Notes: generated by a model not told the origin, from the letters alone. Shown: positions 1 to 5,550, counted from the stretch's first letter. The stretch: DNA of 8,035 nt from an uncultured Collinsella sp. (GCA_902472315.1 CABRNM010000053.1:1-8035); one strand, 5' to 3'. Made by a program: numbers and translations.

Positions 1-50
1 TTTATCCCACGGCTATTACGATTTACAACCATTACGCCCAGCTGCGCTAG
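1..50 (+). CDS. C-terminal end of an unidentified upstream gene (partial)
   Basis: The frame beginning at position 3 is open from the window edge and ends in TAG at 48-50, encoding a tail reading YPTAITIYNHYAQLR. Most of its third codon positions are G or C, as in the other genes here. The alternative frame starting at position 2, which stops at 62-64, is rich in A/T at third positions and looks less like coding DNA. The stop lies 27 bases before rsfS on the same strand, so the two may be co-transcribed. Fifteen residues are too few to name a family. In related bacteria nadD, yqeK or an LCP-family gene often precedes rsfS, but nothing visible here picks one. Confidence 0.35.
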   Translation, partial: YPTAITIYNHYAQLR

Positions 51-77
51 CTCGGGCTGTCTAGAAAGAGGTATTCC

Positions 78-533
78 ATGGCCGACGAGACCATGACCGA
101 CGAGCAGATTCTTGAAGGTGTGGAGCACAAGAGCTTCGCCGCCACGTCCGACCGCACCGCCGCCTCGCTGTCCGCGAGCGGTGTCGCCGCCGAGGATGTC
201 GCCCGCGCCGCCGCGCAGGCCGCCTACGACAAGAAGGGCGAGGACGTTCAGGTGCTCGACCTGACCGAGCTTTCCGACGTATGCGACTACTTTGTGCTTG
301 CCACCGGTACCAACAACCGCCAGGTCGATTCTATCGTCGACGAGATCGAGGAGAAGGTCGCCGAGGCTTGCGGCGAGCACCCGTTCTCCATCGAGGGTCG
401 CGAGCAGAAGACCTGGATGCTCATGGACTACGGTTCGGTTGTCGTCCACGTCTTCACTCCCGAAGCCCGCGACTTCTACCGCCTCGAGAAACTCTGGGGA
501 GACGCCCCCCAGCTCCCCCTCAACCTCCTCTAG
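78..533 (+). CDS. rsfS: Ribosomal silencing factor RsfS (RsfS/YbeB/Iojap family)
   Basis: RsfS binds uL14 on the 50S subunit and blocks joining with 30S, lowering translation in stationary phase or starvation. The 151-residue product carries the family domain at about residues 38-145: the DKKGEDVQVLDL strand, DYFVLATGTNNRQV at 70-83, the IEG turn at 105-107, the DYGSVVVHVF strand at 117-126 and the ending YRLEKLWGDAP, which matches E. coli YELEKLW. E. coli RsfS has 105 residues; the extra length is an acidic, Ala/Ser-rich N-terminal stretch of about 37 residues. The ATG at 78 is preceded by AAAGAGG at 65-71 with 6 bases of spacing, while the next ATG (93) has no ribosome site, so the long form is preferred. 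The gene ends in tandem TAG stops (531-536), followed by a strong terminator. Confidence 0.93.
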   Translation: MADETMTDEQILEGVEHKSFAATSDRTAASLSASGVAAEDVARAAAQAAYDKKGEDVQVLDLTELSDVCDYFVLATGTNNRQVDSIVDEIEEKVAEACGEHPFSIEGREQKTWMLMDYGSVVVHVFTPEARDFYRLEKLWGDAPQLPLNLL

Positions 534-575
534 TAGCTCATTTTGAGACGGGGTTTAGCTACCCTCACGCATATC

Positions 576-619
576 GCCGGGCAGTTGCGGTTTTCCGCAC
601 CTGCTCGGCTTTCTTTTTG
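576..619 (+). terminator. Rho-independent terminator downstream of rsfS
   Basis: The left arm at 576-590 pairs with 595-609 around a TTTT loop (591-594). The stem has 15 positions with one G-T wobble (580/605) and one mismatch (585/600). It is followed by a T-rich tract, TTTCTTTTT, at 610-618. The T tract exists only on the + strand side; reading out of the hairpin on the minus strand gives no T run. It therefore terminates rsfS transcripts and is not an obvious terminator for the convergent dinB. Confidence 0.85.
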
Positions 620-630
620 CCCAAGGGCGG

Positions 631-1845
631 TTAATCATTGAAGCGGGATTGGCGGCCGAAGGATAGGGCGGTGTCGCCGAATTTGTCTCGGACGGCGTCG
701 ATGGCGACGGAGAGGTCGCGGCGGTCGCTGGATTGGGCTCCGCGGTCATCGATCTCGCAGAACAGGTCGGTCTGGATGCCGCCTTGGTGGTCGAAGTCGC
801 TCATGCCGATGCCCGCTAAGCGAACATGCATGCCTTCCTGCCAGATGTTGTCGAGCAGTTCGAGTGCAACCGCCACGAAGATGTTCTCATCGTCGGTCGG
901 ATGAGACAGCCGGCGCTGTGCCGTACGCCCGCTGCCATACGAATACTTGAGCTTGAGCGTCACCGTGGCACCCGTCAGTCCCTGACGGCGCAGGCGGCGT
1001 CCCACCGACTCGCCCAACAGCGCAATCGCCGCCTCAATATCCCCACGCTCAGTCAAATCTTTCGCAAAGGTGCGCTCGTTGCTCACCGATTTAACTTCGC
1101 GCTCTTCATCGAGACTCGTGACTTCGGAGATTTCGAGTCCCAGCGCACGCTGGCGCATGCGCTCGCCGTTGACGCCAAAAATAGAGGCCAAGGTGGATTC
1201 CGGTGCACGTGATAGCTCGCCGAGGGTGCAGATGCGCATGCGGCGCAGTCGCTCCTCGGCCGAGCGCCCGATGCCGCTCATGGCAGATACCGGCAGCGCG
1301 GCCAAAAAGCGCTGCTCGGTTCCAGGGCGCACGATGGTCAGCCCAAACGGCTTGTCCCGCTCGCTTGCGATCTTTGCGACCGTCTTGTTGCAGCCCACGC
1401 CAATGGAGCAGGTCACTCCCAGCCCTGCCACGCGGTCGCTTATACGCCGCGCAACCAGCAGCGGGTCTTCGGGCGCAAAGCGACCCGGTGTGATATCGAT
1501 AAAGGCTTCGTCGATGGATACGCGCTCAACGCGCGGGGTCTCGTCGGCGAGAATCGCCATGACCTGCGCGCTCACCTCGCGGTAGCGATCAAAGTGCCCG
1601 TGCGTCCAAATGGCTTGCGGGCACAAGCGCCGCGCCTCGGCCGAGGCCATGGCAGAGTGCACGCCAAAGCGACGCGCCTCATACGAACACGTGGACACGA
1701 CGCCACGCGAATCGGCGTCTCCGCCCACGATGAGCGGCTTTCCGCGCCATTCGGGATGATCGAGCATCTCCACGCTCGCAAAAAACGCATCGAGGTCCAT
1801 CAGGCCCACCGCCGGACCCGTCCAGGGAGGCGGCGTGACGCCCAT
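631..1845 (-). CDS. dinB: DNA polymerase IV (Y-family translesion polymerase)
   Basis: DinB copies past damaged template bases with low fidelity and no proofreading. In the 404-residue form starting at 1845, the catalytic motif MDLDAFFASVE lies at 16-26 (D17 equals E. coli D8, and F22 is the expected steric gate). The substrate-binding YEARRFGV lies near 56-63, and SIDEAFID at 110-117 supplies catalytic D112 and E113. CSIGVGCNKTVAKIAS at 146-161 is the usual palm motif. The helix-hairpin-helix region follows (LPVSAMSGIG, 184-193), then the little-finger domain. QTDLF at 358-362 resembles a beta-clamp binding motif and is followed by the family's RDKFGDTALSFG tail. The start at 1845 has GAGGAT at 1849-1854 with good spacing. 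An in-frame ATG at 1884 would add 13 residues but has no ribosome site. The gene faces rsfS tail to tail and is divergent from rpsP. Confidence 0.95.
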   Translation of the reverse strand: MGVTPPPWTGPAVGLMDLDAFFASVEMLDHPEWRGKPLIVGGDADSRGVVSTCSYEARRFGVHSAMASAEARRLCPQAIWTHGHFDRYREVSAQVMAILADETPRVERVSIDEAFIDITPGRFAPEDPLLVARRISDRVAGLGVTCSIGVGCNKTVAKIASERDKPFGLTIVRPGTEQRFLAALPVSAMSGIGRSAEERLRRMRICTLGELSRAPESTLASIFGVNGERMRQRALGLEISEVTSLDEEREVKSVSNERTFAKDLTERGDIEAAIALLGESVGRRLRRQGLTGATVTLKLKYSYGSGRTAQRRLSHPTDDENIFVAVALELLDNIWQEGMHVRLAGIGMSDFDHQGGIQTDLFCEIDDRGAQSSDRRDLSVAIDAVRDKFGDTALSFGRQSRFND

Positions 1846-1848
1846 GGC

Positions 1849-1854
1849 ATCCTC
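1849..1854 (-). promoter_or_regulatory. Ribosome binding site that decides the dinB start
   Basis: Reading the minus strand, GAGGAT precedes the ATG at 1845-1843, with 5 bases between GAGG and the ATG. The upstream in-frame ATG at 1884-1882 has no purine-rich site before it. This favours the shorter DinB, which begins 16 residues before the catalytic Asp. That is closer to other family members than the longer form. Confidence 0.55.
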
Positions 1855-1890
1855 ATAACCGTATGTATGTTCGCGTCTTTCCATGTCATG

Positions 1891-1896
1891 AGTATA
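1891..1896 (-). promoter_or_regulatory. Possible -10 element for dinB
   Basis: The minus strand reads TATACT here, one base from TATAAT. A start of transcription about 7 bases downstream would fall near 1884, giving a leader of about 39 bases to the preferred start at 1845, or a leaderless message for the ATG at 1884. No convincing -35 hexamer lies 15-19 bases upstream, so the call is weak. Confidence 0.25.
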
Positions 1897-1928
1897 CCGC
1901 GCAGCTCATGTGGGGTGCGTGTATGTGC

Positions 1929-1956
1929 TTGCAAATCCCGAATTCTTGTCTAAGAT
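1929..1956 (+). promoter_or_regulatory. Candidate upstream promoter for the rpsP operon
   Basis: TTGCAA at 1929-1934 and TAAGAT at 1951-1956 are separated by 16 bases, a fair match to a housekeeping sigma-70-type promoter. It points towards rpsP and would give a leader of about 120 bases. It lies in the gap between dinB and rpsP, where a rightward promoter is required because the upstream gene is on the other strand. Confidence 0.35.
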
Positions 1957-2000
1957 ATGGATTTGCCCTCGACTACACCGAAGAAGTTGGTCTCACGGAC

Positions 2001-2029
2001 TTCACCTGCCCGCGTCGATGGCGTATTAT
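2001..2029 (+). promoter_or_regulatory. Candidate proximal promoter for the rpsP operon
   Basis: TATTAT at 2024-2029 is a five-of-six match to TATAAT. TTCACC at 2001-2006, exactly 17 bases upstream, is a four-of-six match to TTGACA. Transcription would start near 2036, leaving a leader of about 50 bases before the rpsP start at 2086. Either this site or the one at 1929-1956 could drive the operon; both may be used. Confidence 0.4.
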
Positions 2030-2051
2030 GTTCAACTGTTTGTTTGTAGTT

Positions 2052-2066
2052 GCAGCCTAAAGCTGC
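2052..2066 (+). other. Small hairpin in the rpsP leader
   Basis: GCAGC at 2052-2056 is complementary to GCTGC at 2062-2066 across a 5-base loop, ending 6 bases before the ribosome site GGAGGAG. It has only five base pairs, could arise by chance in GC-rich DNA, and has no T tract that would make it a terminator. Confidence 0.25.
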
Positions 2067-2072
2067 TTGGTT

Positions 2073-2079
2073 GGAGGAG
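2073..2079 (+). promoter_or_regulatory. Ribosome binding site that fixes the TTG start of rpsP
   Basis: GGAGGAG is a near-perfect anti-16S match, placed 6 bases before TTG at 2086-2088. The protein then reads MAVKIRLARHG, the standard S16 N-terminus. An in-frame TTG at 2050 has no such site and would add 12 residues not seen in S16. Confidence 0.85.
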
Positions 2080-2085
2080 TTTCCT

Positions 2086-2427
2086 TTGGCAGTCAAGATT
2101 CGCCTTGCTCGTCACGGCGCTAAGAAGCGTCCGTACTACCGTGTCGTCGTCGCCGATTCCCGCGCCCCGCGTGACGGTCGTATTATCGAGGAGGTTGGCC
2201 GCTACAACCCGATGACCGCCCCCAAGACCATCAACCTCGACCTCGAGAAGATCGCCGACTGGCAGTCCAAGGGCGCTCAGCTCACCGACGCCGTCGCCGC
2301 TCTGGTCAAGGCCGCCAACGAGGGCGAGAAGACCGAGACCGTCGTCAAGAAGTCCAAGAAGCAGCTCGCCAAAGAGGCCGAGGCCGCTAAGGCTGCCGCT
2401 GAGGCCGCTGAGGGCGCCGAGGAGTAA
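2086..2427 (+). CDS. rpsP: 30S ribosomal protein S16 (bS16)
   Basis: S16 is an early-binding small-subunit protein needed for folding of the 16S rRNA 5' domain. The 113-residue product begins MAVKIRLARHGAKKRPYYRV, continues with VVADSRAPRDGRIIEEVGRYNP, and then gives INLDLEKIADWQSKGAQLTDAVAALVKAA, the conserved S16 core of about 80 residues. The last 30 or so residues are a tail rich in Lys, Ala and Glu, likely helical and poorly ordered on its own; tails like this occur in actinobacterial S16. The start is TTG at 2086, set by GGAGGAG at 2073-2079. This is the first gene of an rpsP-khpA-rimM-trmD-lepB operon. Its stop TAA (2425-2427) lies 3 bases before khpA, and the terminal GGAG serves as the khpA ribosome site, so the two are probably translationally coupled. 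Confidence 0.97.
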   Translation: MAVKIRLARHGAKKRPYYRVVVADSRAPRDGRIIEEVGRYNPMTAPKTINLDLEKIADWQSKGAQLTDAVAALVKAANEGEKTETVVKKSKKQLAKEAEAAKAAAEAAEGAEE

Positions 2428-2430
2428 ATC

Positions 2431-2715
2431 GTGCCTGAGGTTGACGCTGCACAGCTCGAGGGTGAGGCAATGCTCTCAGATCGCATCGCCGATCTCGTCG
2501 AATATCTCGTTGTTCAGATCGTCGACGACCCGGACTCCGTGAGCCTTGAGGTCATCGATGGTGACGACGCCTCTACGATTGAGGTTTCGGTCGCCGAGGA
2601 TGACGTCGCTAAGGTCATCGGCCGTCGTGGCCGTACCATCAAGGCCATTCGCACGCTCGCCCGTGCACTGGCCGCTCGCCTCGACACTGCTGTCGAGGTA
2701 GAGGTTCTGGGCTAG
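2431..2715 (+). CDS. khpA: KH-domain RNA-binding protein KhpA (YlqC family)
   Basis: KhpA is a small single-KH RNA chaperone that in other Gram-positive bacteria pairs with KhpB/Jag and affects cell-division and sRNA-related mRNAs. The 94-residue product has the KH signature VIGRRGRTIKAIRTLARALA, with the GxxG loop GRRG at 64-67, preceded by the typical LVEYLVVQIVDDPDSVSLEVI segment at 22-42. The gene lies between rpsP and rimM, its usual place. GTG at 2431 is the chosen start, with GGAG at 2421-2424 six bases upstream. An alternative ATG at 2470, with GAGGG at 2458-2462, would give 81 residues, closer to the usual 75-80, and cannot be excluded. The rimM start follows the stop after 4 bases. 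Confidence 0.92.
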   Translation: MPEVDAAQLEGEAMLSDRIADLVEYLVVQIVDDPDSVSLEVIDGDDASTIEVSVAEDDVAKVIGRRGRTIKAIRTLARALAARLDTAVEVEVLG

Positions 2716-2719
2716 GACC

Positions 2720-3241
2720 TTGAGGTCCCAGTACAAAAACATCGCCCGTGTTGTCAAGCCGCACGGAAGGAAGGGGGAGGTCCTCGCGCAGCCGCTGCGG
2801 GGGCTTCCTTCTGTATTAGAGCCGGGTATGCGCGTCGCCCTGACGCCGCCGGCGCTCAAGCGCGACCGCTTTTGCACGGTCGTGTCCGTCACCGATACGG
2901 GCGATGGCGATCTGGTCTCGTTTGAGGGCATTGACGACTTGACGGCCGCCGAGGGCATCACGGGATGCTACGTGCTGGCAAATCGTGACGATTTTGAGCT
3001 CGATTCGCTCGACGCTGCCTATACCGACCTGATGGGTCGCGAGGTGGTCGACGAGCGCTTCGGTTTACTCGGCACGATCGTCGAGATCATGTCGACGCCC
3101 GCTAACGATGTTTGGGTTGTTGAGGGTGATCGGTACGGCGAGGTACTGATTCCCGTGATCGAGCAGGTCGTGCTCGATCTTCCCGACACAGGAACAATTT
3201 CCGTCCACGTTATGGACGGCCTGATCGATATGGACAAGTAG
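2720..3241 (+). CDS. rimM: 16S rRNA processing / 30S maturation factor RimM
   Basis: RimM binds S19 and helps assemble the 30S head domain. The 173-residue length is normal for the family. The N-terminal RimM domain covers about residues 7-88, with KPHGRKGEV at 13-21 as the signature. The C-terminal PRC-barrel covers about 98-172, with NDVWVVEGDRYGEVLIP at 129-145 and the following hydrophobic VIEQVVLDL. The start must be TTG at 2720, because no other ATG, GTG or TTG lies between the khpA stop and the conserved PHG motif. The upstream ribosome site is poor: AGGA at 2714-2717 leaves only 2 bases before TTG. Expression probably depends on coupling to khpA, whose stop is 4 bases upstream. The stop TAG at 3239-3241 overlaps the strong trmD ribosome site. 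Confidence 0.94.
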   Translation: MRSQYKNIARVVKPHGRKGEVLAQPLRGLPSVLEPGMRVALTPPALKRDRFCTVVSVTDTGDGDLVSFEGIDDLTAAEGITGCYVLANRDDFELDSLDAAYTDLMGREVVDERFGLLGTIVEIMSTPANDVWVVEGDRYGEVLIPVIEQVVLDLPDTGTISVHVMDGLIDMDK

Positions 3242-3251
3242 GGAGGACAAC

Positions 3252-4010
3252 ATGCTGATCGAGACCCTTTCGGTCTTTCCCGAGATGTTTGAGCCCGTCA
3301 TGTCCACATCGATCTTGGGCCGCGCCCGCAAGGCCGGCCTTTTTGATTTTAAGGCGTATAACCTGCGCGACTGGACGCACGACCGCCATCGTACCGTCGA
3401 TGACGAGCCGTACGGCGGCGGGCAGGGCATGCTCATGAAGGTCGAGCCTATTGCCGAGGCCATCGAGGCCATCAGCTCCGAGGGTCCCAAGCCCACCGTA
3501 GTGTTCTTCACCCCCTGTGGCGAGCCCTTTACGCAGCATGTGGCCGAGCGCCTGCTCAAAAGTGAGCGCCTGCTGTTTGTGTGCAGCCGCTACGAGGGCG
3601 TCGACGAGCGCGCGTATGCGTATGCCGATGAGCGTCTGTCGATCGGCGACTATGTGCTCACGGGCGGCGAACTTCCCGCTATGGTCGTTACCGATGCCGT
3701 CGTACGCCTGATTCCCGGCGTCCTGGGCGACGAGATGAGCAACGTCGACGAGTCGTTCTCGACCGCCGAGGACGGAGGCCTGCTCGAGTACGCGCAGTAC
3801 ACCCGTCCCGCCGAGTTCAACGGCGAGGGCGTGCCGCCGGTGCTTGTGAGCGGCGATCACGCCAAGGTCGATGCCTGGCGTCGCAAGAACGCCATCGAGC
3901 GCACCTGCCGCTGGCGTCCCGATCTGATCGAGACAGCGCGGCTCACGCCCGAGGAGCGCGCTTACGCGCAGGAGATTTTGGACGCTTCGTATTCGCAGAG
4001 CGAGGAGTGA
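3252..4010 (+). CDS. trmD: tRNA (guanine-37-N1)-methyltransferase TrmD
   Basis: TrmD uses S-adenosylmethionine to methylate G37 next to the anticodon, preventing +1 frameshifts; it is usually essential. The 252-residue product shows the SPOUT deep-knot domain: SVFPEMFEPV at the N-terminus, HDRHRTVDDEPYGGGQGM at 43-60, CSRYEGVDER at 111-120 and LSIGDYVLTGGELPAM at 129-144. It then has IPGVLG, an interdomain linker (about 161-176), and a C-terminal tRNA-binding domain with YTRPAEF and GVPPVLVSGDHAKVDAWR. In an ungapped alignment to the E. coli motif EDSF, this protein reads DESF, placing E167 at the catalytic D169 position, and the linker after it is about 4 residues longer. GGGAGG at 3241-3246 lies 5 bases before the ATG. 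lepB follows after 2 bases. Confidence 0.97.
   Translation: MLIETLSVFPEMFEPVMSTSILGRARKAGLFDFKAYNLRDWTHDRHRTVDDEPYGGGQGMLMKVEPIAEAIEAISSEGPKPTVVFFTPCGEPFTQHVAERLLKSERLLFVCSRYEGVDERAYAYADERLSIGDYVLTGGELPAMVVTDAVVRLIPGVLGDEMSNVDESFSTAEDGGLLEYAQYTRPAEFNGEGVPPVLVSGDHAKVDAWRRKNAIERTCRWRPDLIETARLTPEERAYAQEILDASYSQSEE
4002..4007 (+). promoter_or_regulatory. Ribosome binding site that decides the lepB start
   Basis: GAGGAG, inside the last codons of trmD, lies 5 bases before ATG at 4013. An in-frame GTG at 4007 overlaps both this site and the trmD stop, has no ribosome site of its own, and is therefore unlikely to be the start. Confidence 0.7.
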
Positions 4011-4012
4011 GA

Positions 4013-4576
4013 ATGGTTCCATCGCAGCATTCCGCGTTGAGGGGCGCTTTTGAGTGGATCGCGGTCATCGCGATCGCGCTTGTGGCCACGTTCCTGATCC
4101 GTACCTTTGTGGTCGAGCCCTTTGTGGTGCCCACCGGCTCCATGGAGTCCACGATCGAGATTGGCGACCAGATCCTGGCACAAAAGGTGAGCCTCGAGCT
4201 CGGTCAGCCCGTCAAGCAGGGCGATATCGTGGTGTTTCACAACCCCGATGGCACCTCCGAGCATGATGTTCTTGTCAAGCGTGTTATTGCCACGGCCGGC
4301 CAGACGGTCGACCTGCAGGATGGCAAGGTGGTCGTTGACGGCCAAGCGCTCGACGAGGACTATACGACGGGCATGAGCTGGCCGCTTTCGGTCCAAGCGC
4401 CCGGTGCTCAGGTGAGCTATCCCTACACCGTTCCCGACGGGTGCGTGTGGGTGATGGGCGACAACCGCGAAAACTCTGCCGACTCACGCTACTTTGGTCC
4501 CGTCGACCGCTCCGAATTGATCGCCGTGGCGCTCGTGCGTTACTGGCCGCTCAACCGCATCGGCGCTATCGACTAA
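4013..4576 (+). CDS. lepB: Signal peptidase I (type I leader peptidase)
   Basis: LepB is a membrane-anchored serine protease that cleaves signal peptides from proteins exported by Sec or Tat. The 187-residue product has a short cytoplasmic N-terminus, one membrane segment at about 13-29 (FEWIAVIAIALVATFLI), then the catalytic box PTGSMESTI at 40-48 with nucleophile S43. The catalytic Lys is K89 in VLVKRVIATAG, and the C-terminal signature GDNRENSADSRYFGPV lies at 149-164. The small size and single membrane span match the Gram-positive type; E. coli LepB has 324 residues and two spans. ATG at 4013 is chosen because GAGGAG sits 5 bases upstream; this is 2 bases after the trmD stop. rplS, which often separates trmD and lepB in other bacteria, is not here. 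Confidence 0.96.
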   Translation: MVPSQHSALRGAFEWIAVIAIALVATFLIRTFVVEPFVVPTGSMESTIEIGDQILAQKVSLELGQPVKQGDIVVFHNPDGTSEHDVLVKRVIATAGQTVDLQDGKVVVDGQALDEDYTTGMSWPLSVQAPGAQVSYPYTVPDGCVWVMGDNRENSADSRYFGPVDRSELIAVALVRYWPLNRIGAID

Positions 4577-4635
4577 AAACCGCTATAGTACAGTACCTAA
4601 CCGTGTAATCGTTTCGACGAGGGGATATTAGAGGC

Positions 4636-5547
4636 ATGAACGCTTCATCGCTTTCCTTCCAAGACATCATCCTGCGCCTCCAGCAGTACTGGGGCGAGCA
4701 GGGCTGCGTCATTATGCAGCCCTATGACTCCGAGGTCGGTGCCGGTACCTTCCATACCGCGACCACGCTGCGCTCGCTCGGTCCCGCCGAGTGGCGCACC
4801 TGCTATGCGCAGCCCTGCCGCCGTCCCGCCGACGGCCGCTACGGCGAGAACCCCAACCGCATGCAGCACTACTATCAGTTCCAGGTGCTCATCAAGCCCT
4901 CGCCGGTCAACGCCCAGGAGCTCTACCTGGGTTCGCTGGCCGCCATTGGCCTGGACCCCAACGACCATGACGTCCGCTTTGTCGAGGACGACTGGGAGAG
5001 CCCGACGCTCGGCGCCTGGGGCCTTGGCTGGGAGGTTTGGCTCAACGGCATGGAGGTCACGCAGTTTACGTACTTCCAGCAGGTGGGCGGCATCGAGGTC
5101 GACCCCGTACCCGTCGAGATCACCTATGGCCTGGAGCGCATCGCCATGTATGCGCAGGGCGTCAACTCCGTCTACGACCTGGTGTGGAGCTACCTGCCCG
5201 ACGGCACGCCCATGACCTATGGCGACGTGTTCCTCGAGAACGAGCGCGAGTTCAGTGCCTATAACTTTGAGGTCGCCAACGTCGAGATGATGCGTCAGAA
5301 GTTTGACGACTACGAGGCCGAGTGCCATTCCTGCCTGGAGCGAAAGCTGCCGCTGCCGGCGTACGACTGTGTCATGAAGTGCAGCCACGCTTTCAACCTG
5401 CTCGACGCCCGTGGCGCGCTGTCCGCGGTCGAGCGTGCCAACTACATCCTGCGCGTCCGCGCCGTCGCCAAGGCGTGCTGCGAGGCCTACATGGCCGAGG
5501 TCGCCGGAGTCAACGAGAATGCCGACCAGGAAGGCGAGGTGGCGTAA
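4636..5547 (+). CDS. glyQ: Glycyl-tRNA synthetase alpha subunit
   Basis: GlyQ is the class II catalytic alpha chain of the alpha2beta2 GlyRS; it binds ATP and glycine and works with GlyS. The 303-residue length is normal. Recognisable blocks are QPYDSEVGAGTFH at 28-40, CRRPADGRYGENPNRMQHYYQ at 61-81, the IKPSP and ELYLGSL blocks at 86-101, RFVEDDWESPTLGAWGLGWEVW at 114-135, GMEVTQFTYFQQVGG at 138-152 and ITYGLERIAMY at 162-172. The C-terminal helical part contains CSHAFNLLDARGALS at 249-263. ATG at 4636 is preceded by GAGG (4631-4634, only 1 base away) and by GAGGGG at 4619-4624 (11 bases away); the latter is the likelier ribosome site. Four cysteines (C230, C233, C245, C249) cluster near the C-terminal helices. 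The 59-base gap after lepB has TATAGT at 4584-4589 but no good -35, so read-through from rpsP is likely. Confidence 0.97.
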   Translation: MNASSLSFQDIILRLQQYWGEQGCVIMQPYDSEVGAGTFHTATTLRSLGPAEWRTCYAQPCRRPADGRYGENPNRMQHYYQFQVLIKPSPVNAQELYLGSLAAIGLDPNDHDVRFVEDDWESPTLGAWGLGWEVWLNGMEVTQFTYFQQVGGIEVDPVPVEITYGLERIAMYAQGVNSVYDLVWSYLPDGTPMTYGDVFLENEREFSAYNFEVANVEMMRQKFDDYEAECHSCLERKLPLPAYDCVMKCSHAFNLLDARGALSAVERANYILRVRAVAKACCEAYMAEVAGVNENADQEGEVA

Positions 5548-5550
5548 GCC

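Noticed and set aside
619..628. The palindrome GCCCAAGGGC as a dinB terminator
   Set aside because: The stem is 4 bp with a 2-base loop, and on the minus strand it is followed by A-rich rather than T-rich sequence.
1857..1880. A LexA/SOS box at the start of dinB
   Set aside because: Only one half-site (GAAC on the minus strand, 1869-1872) is present. The partner half at the required spacing reads GTAT rather than GAAC.
2050..2085. An N-terminal extension of S16 from the TTG at 2050
   Set aside because: No ribosome site precedes it, and the added residues are not part of S16. TTG at 2086 has GGAGGAG and gives the standard MAVKIRLARHG start.
1885..2085. A small gene or RNA in the dinB-rpsP gap
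   Set aside because: Short frames here lack ribosome sites and coding-type codon use, and extend into rpsP in the wrong frame. The stretch is better explained as divergent promoters and a leader.
3210..4022. A 270-codon minus-strand frame opposite trmD
   Set aside because: It is in the same antisense register as trmD, ends and begins near the trmD borders, and shows no family motif; trmD itself is certain.
4577..4635. A T-box riboswitch or strong promoter ahead of glyQ
   Set aside because: The gap is only 59 bases, too short for a T-box and its antiterminator. TATAGT at 4584-4589 resembles a -10 but no usable -35 lies 15-19 bases upstream.
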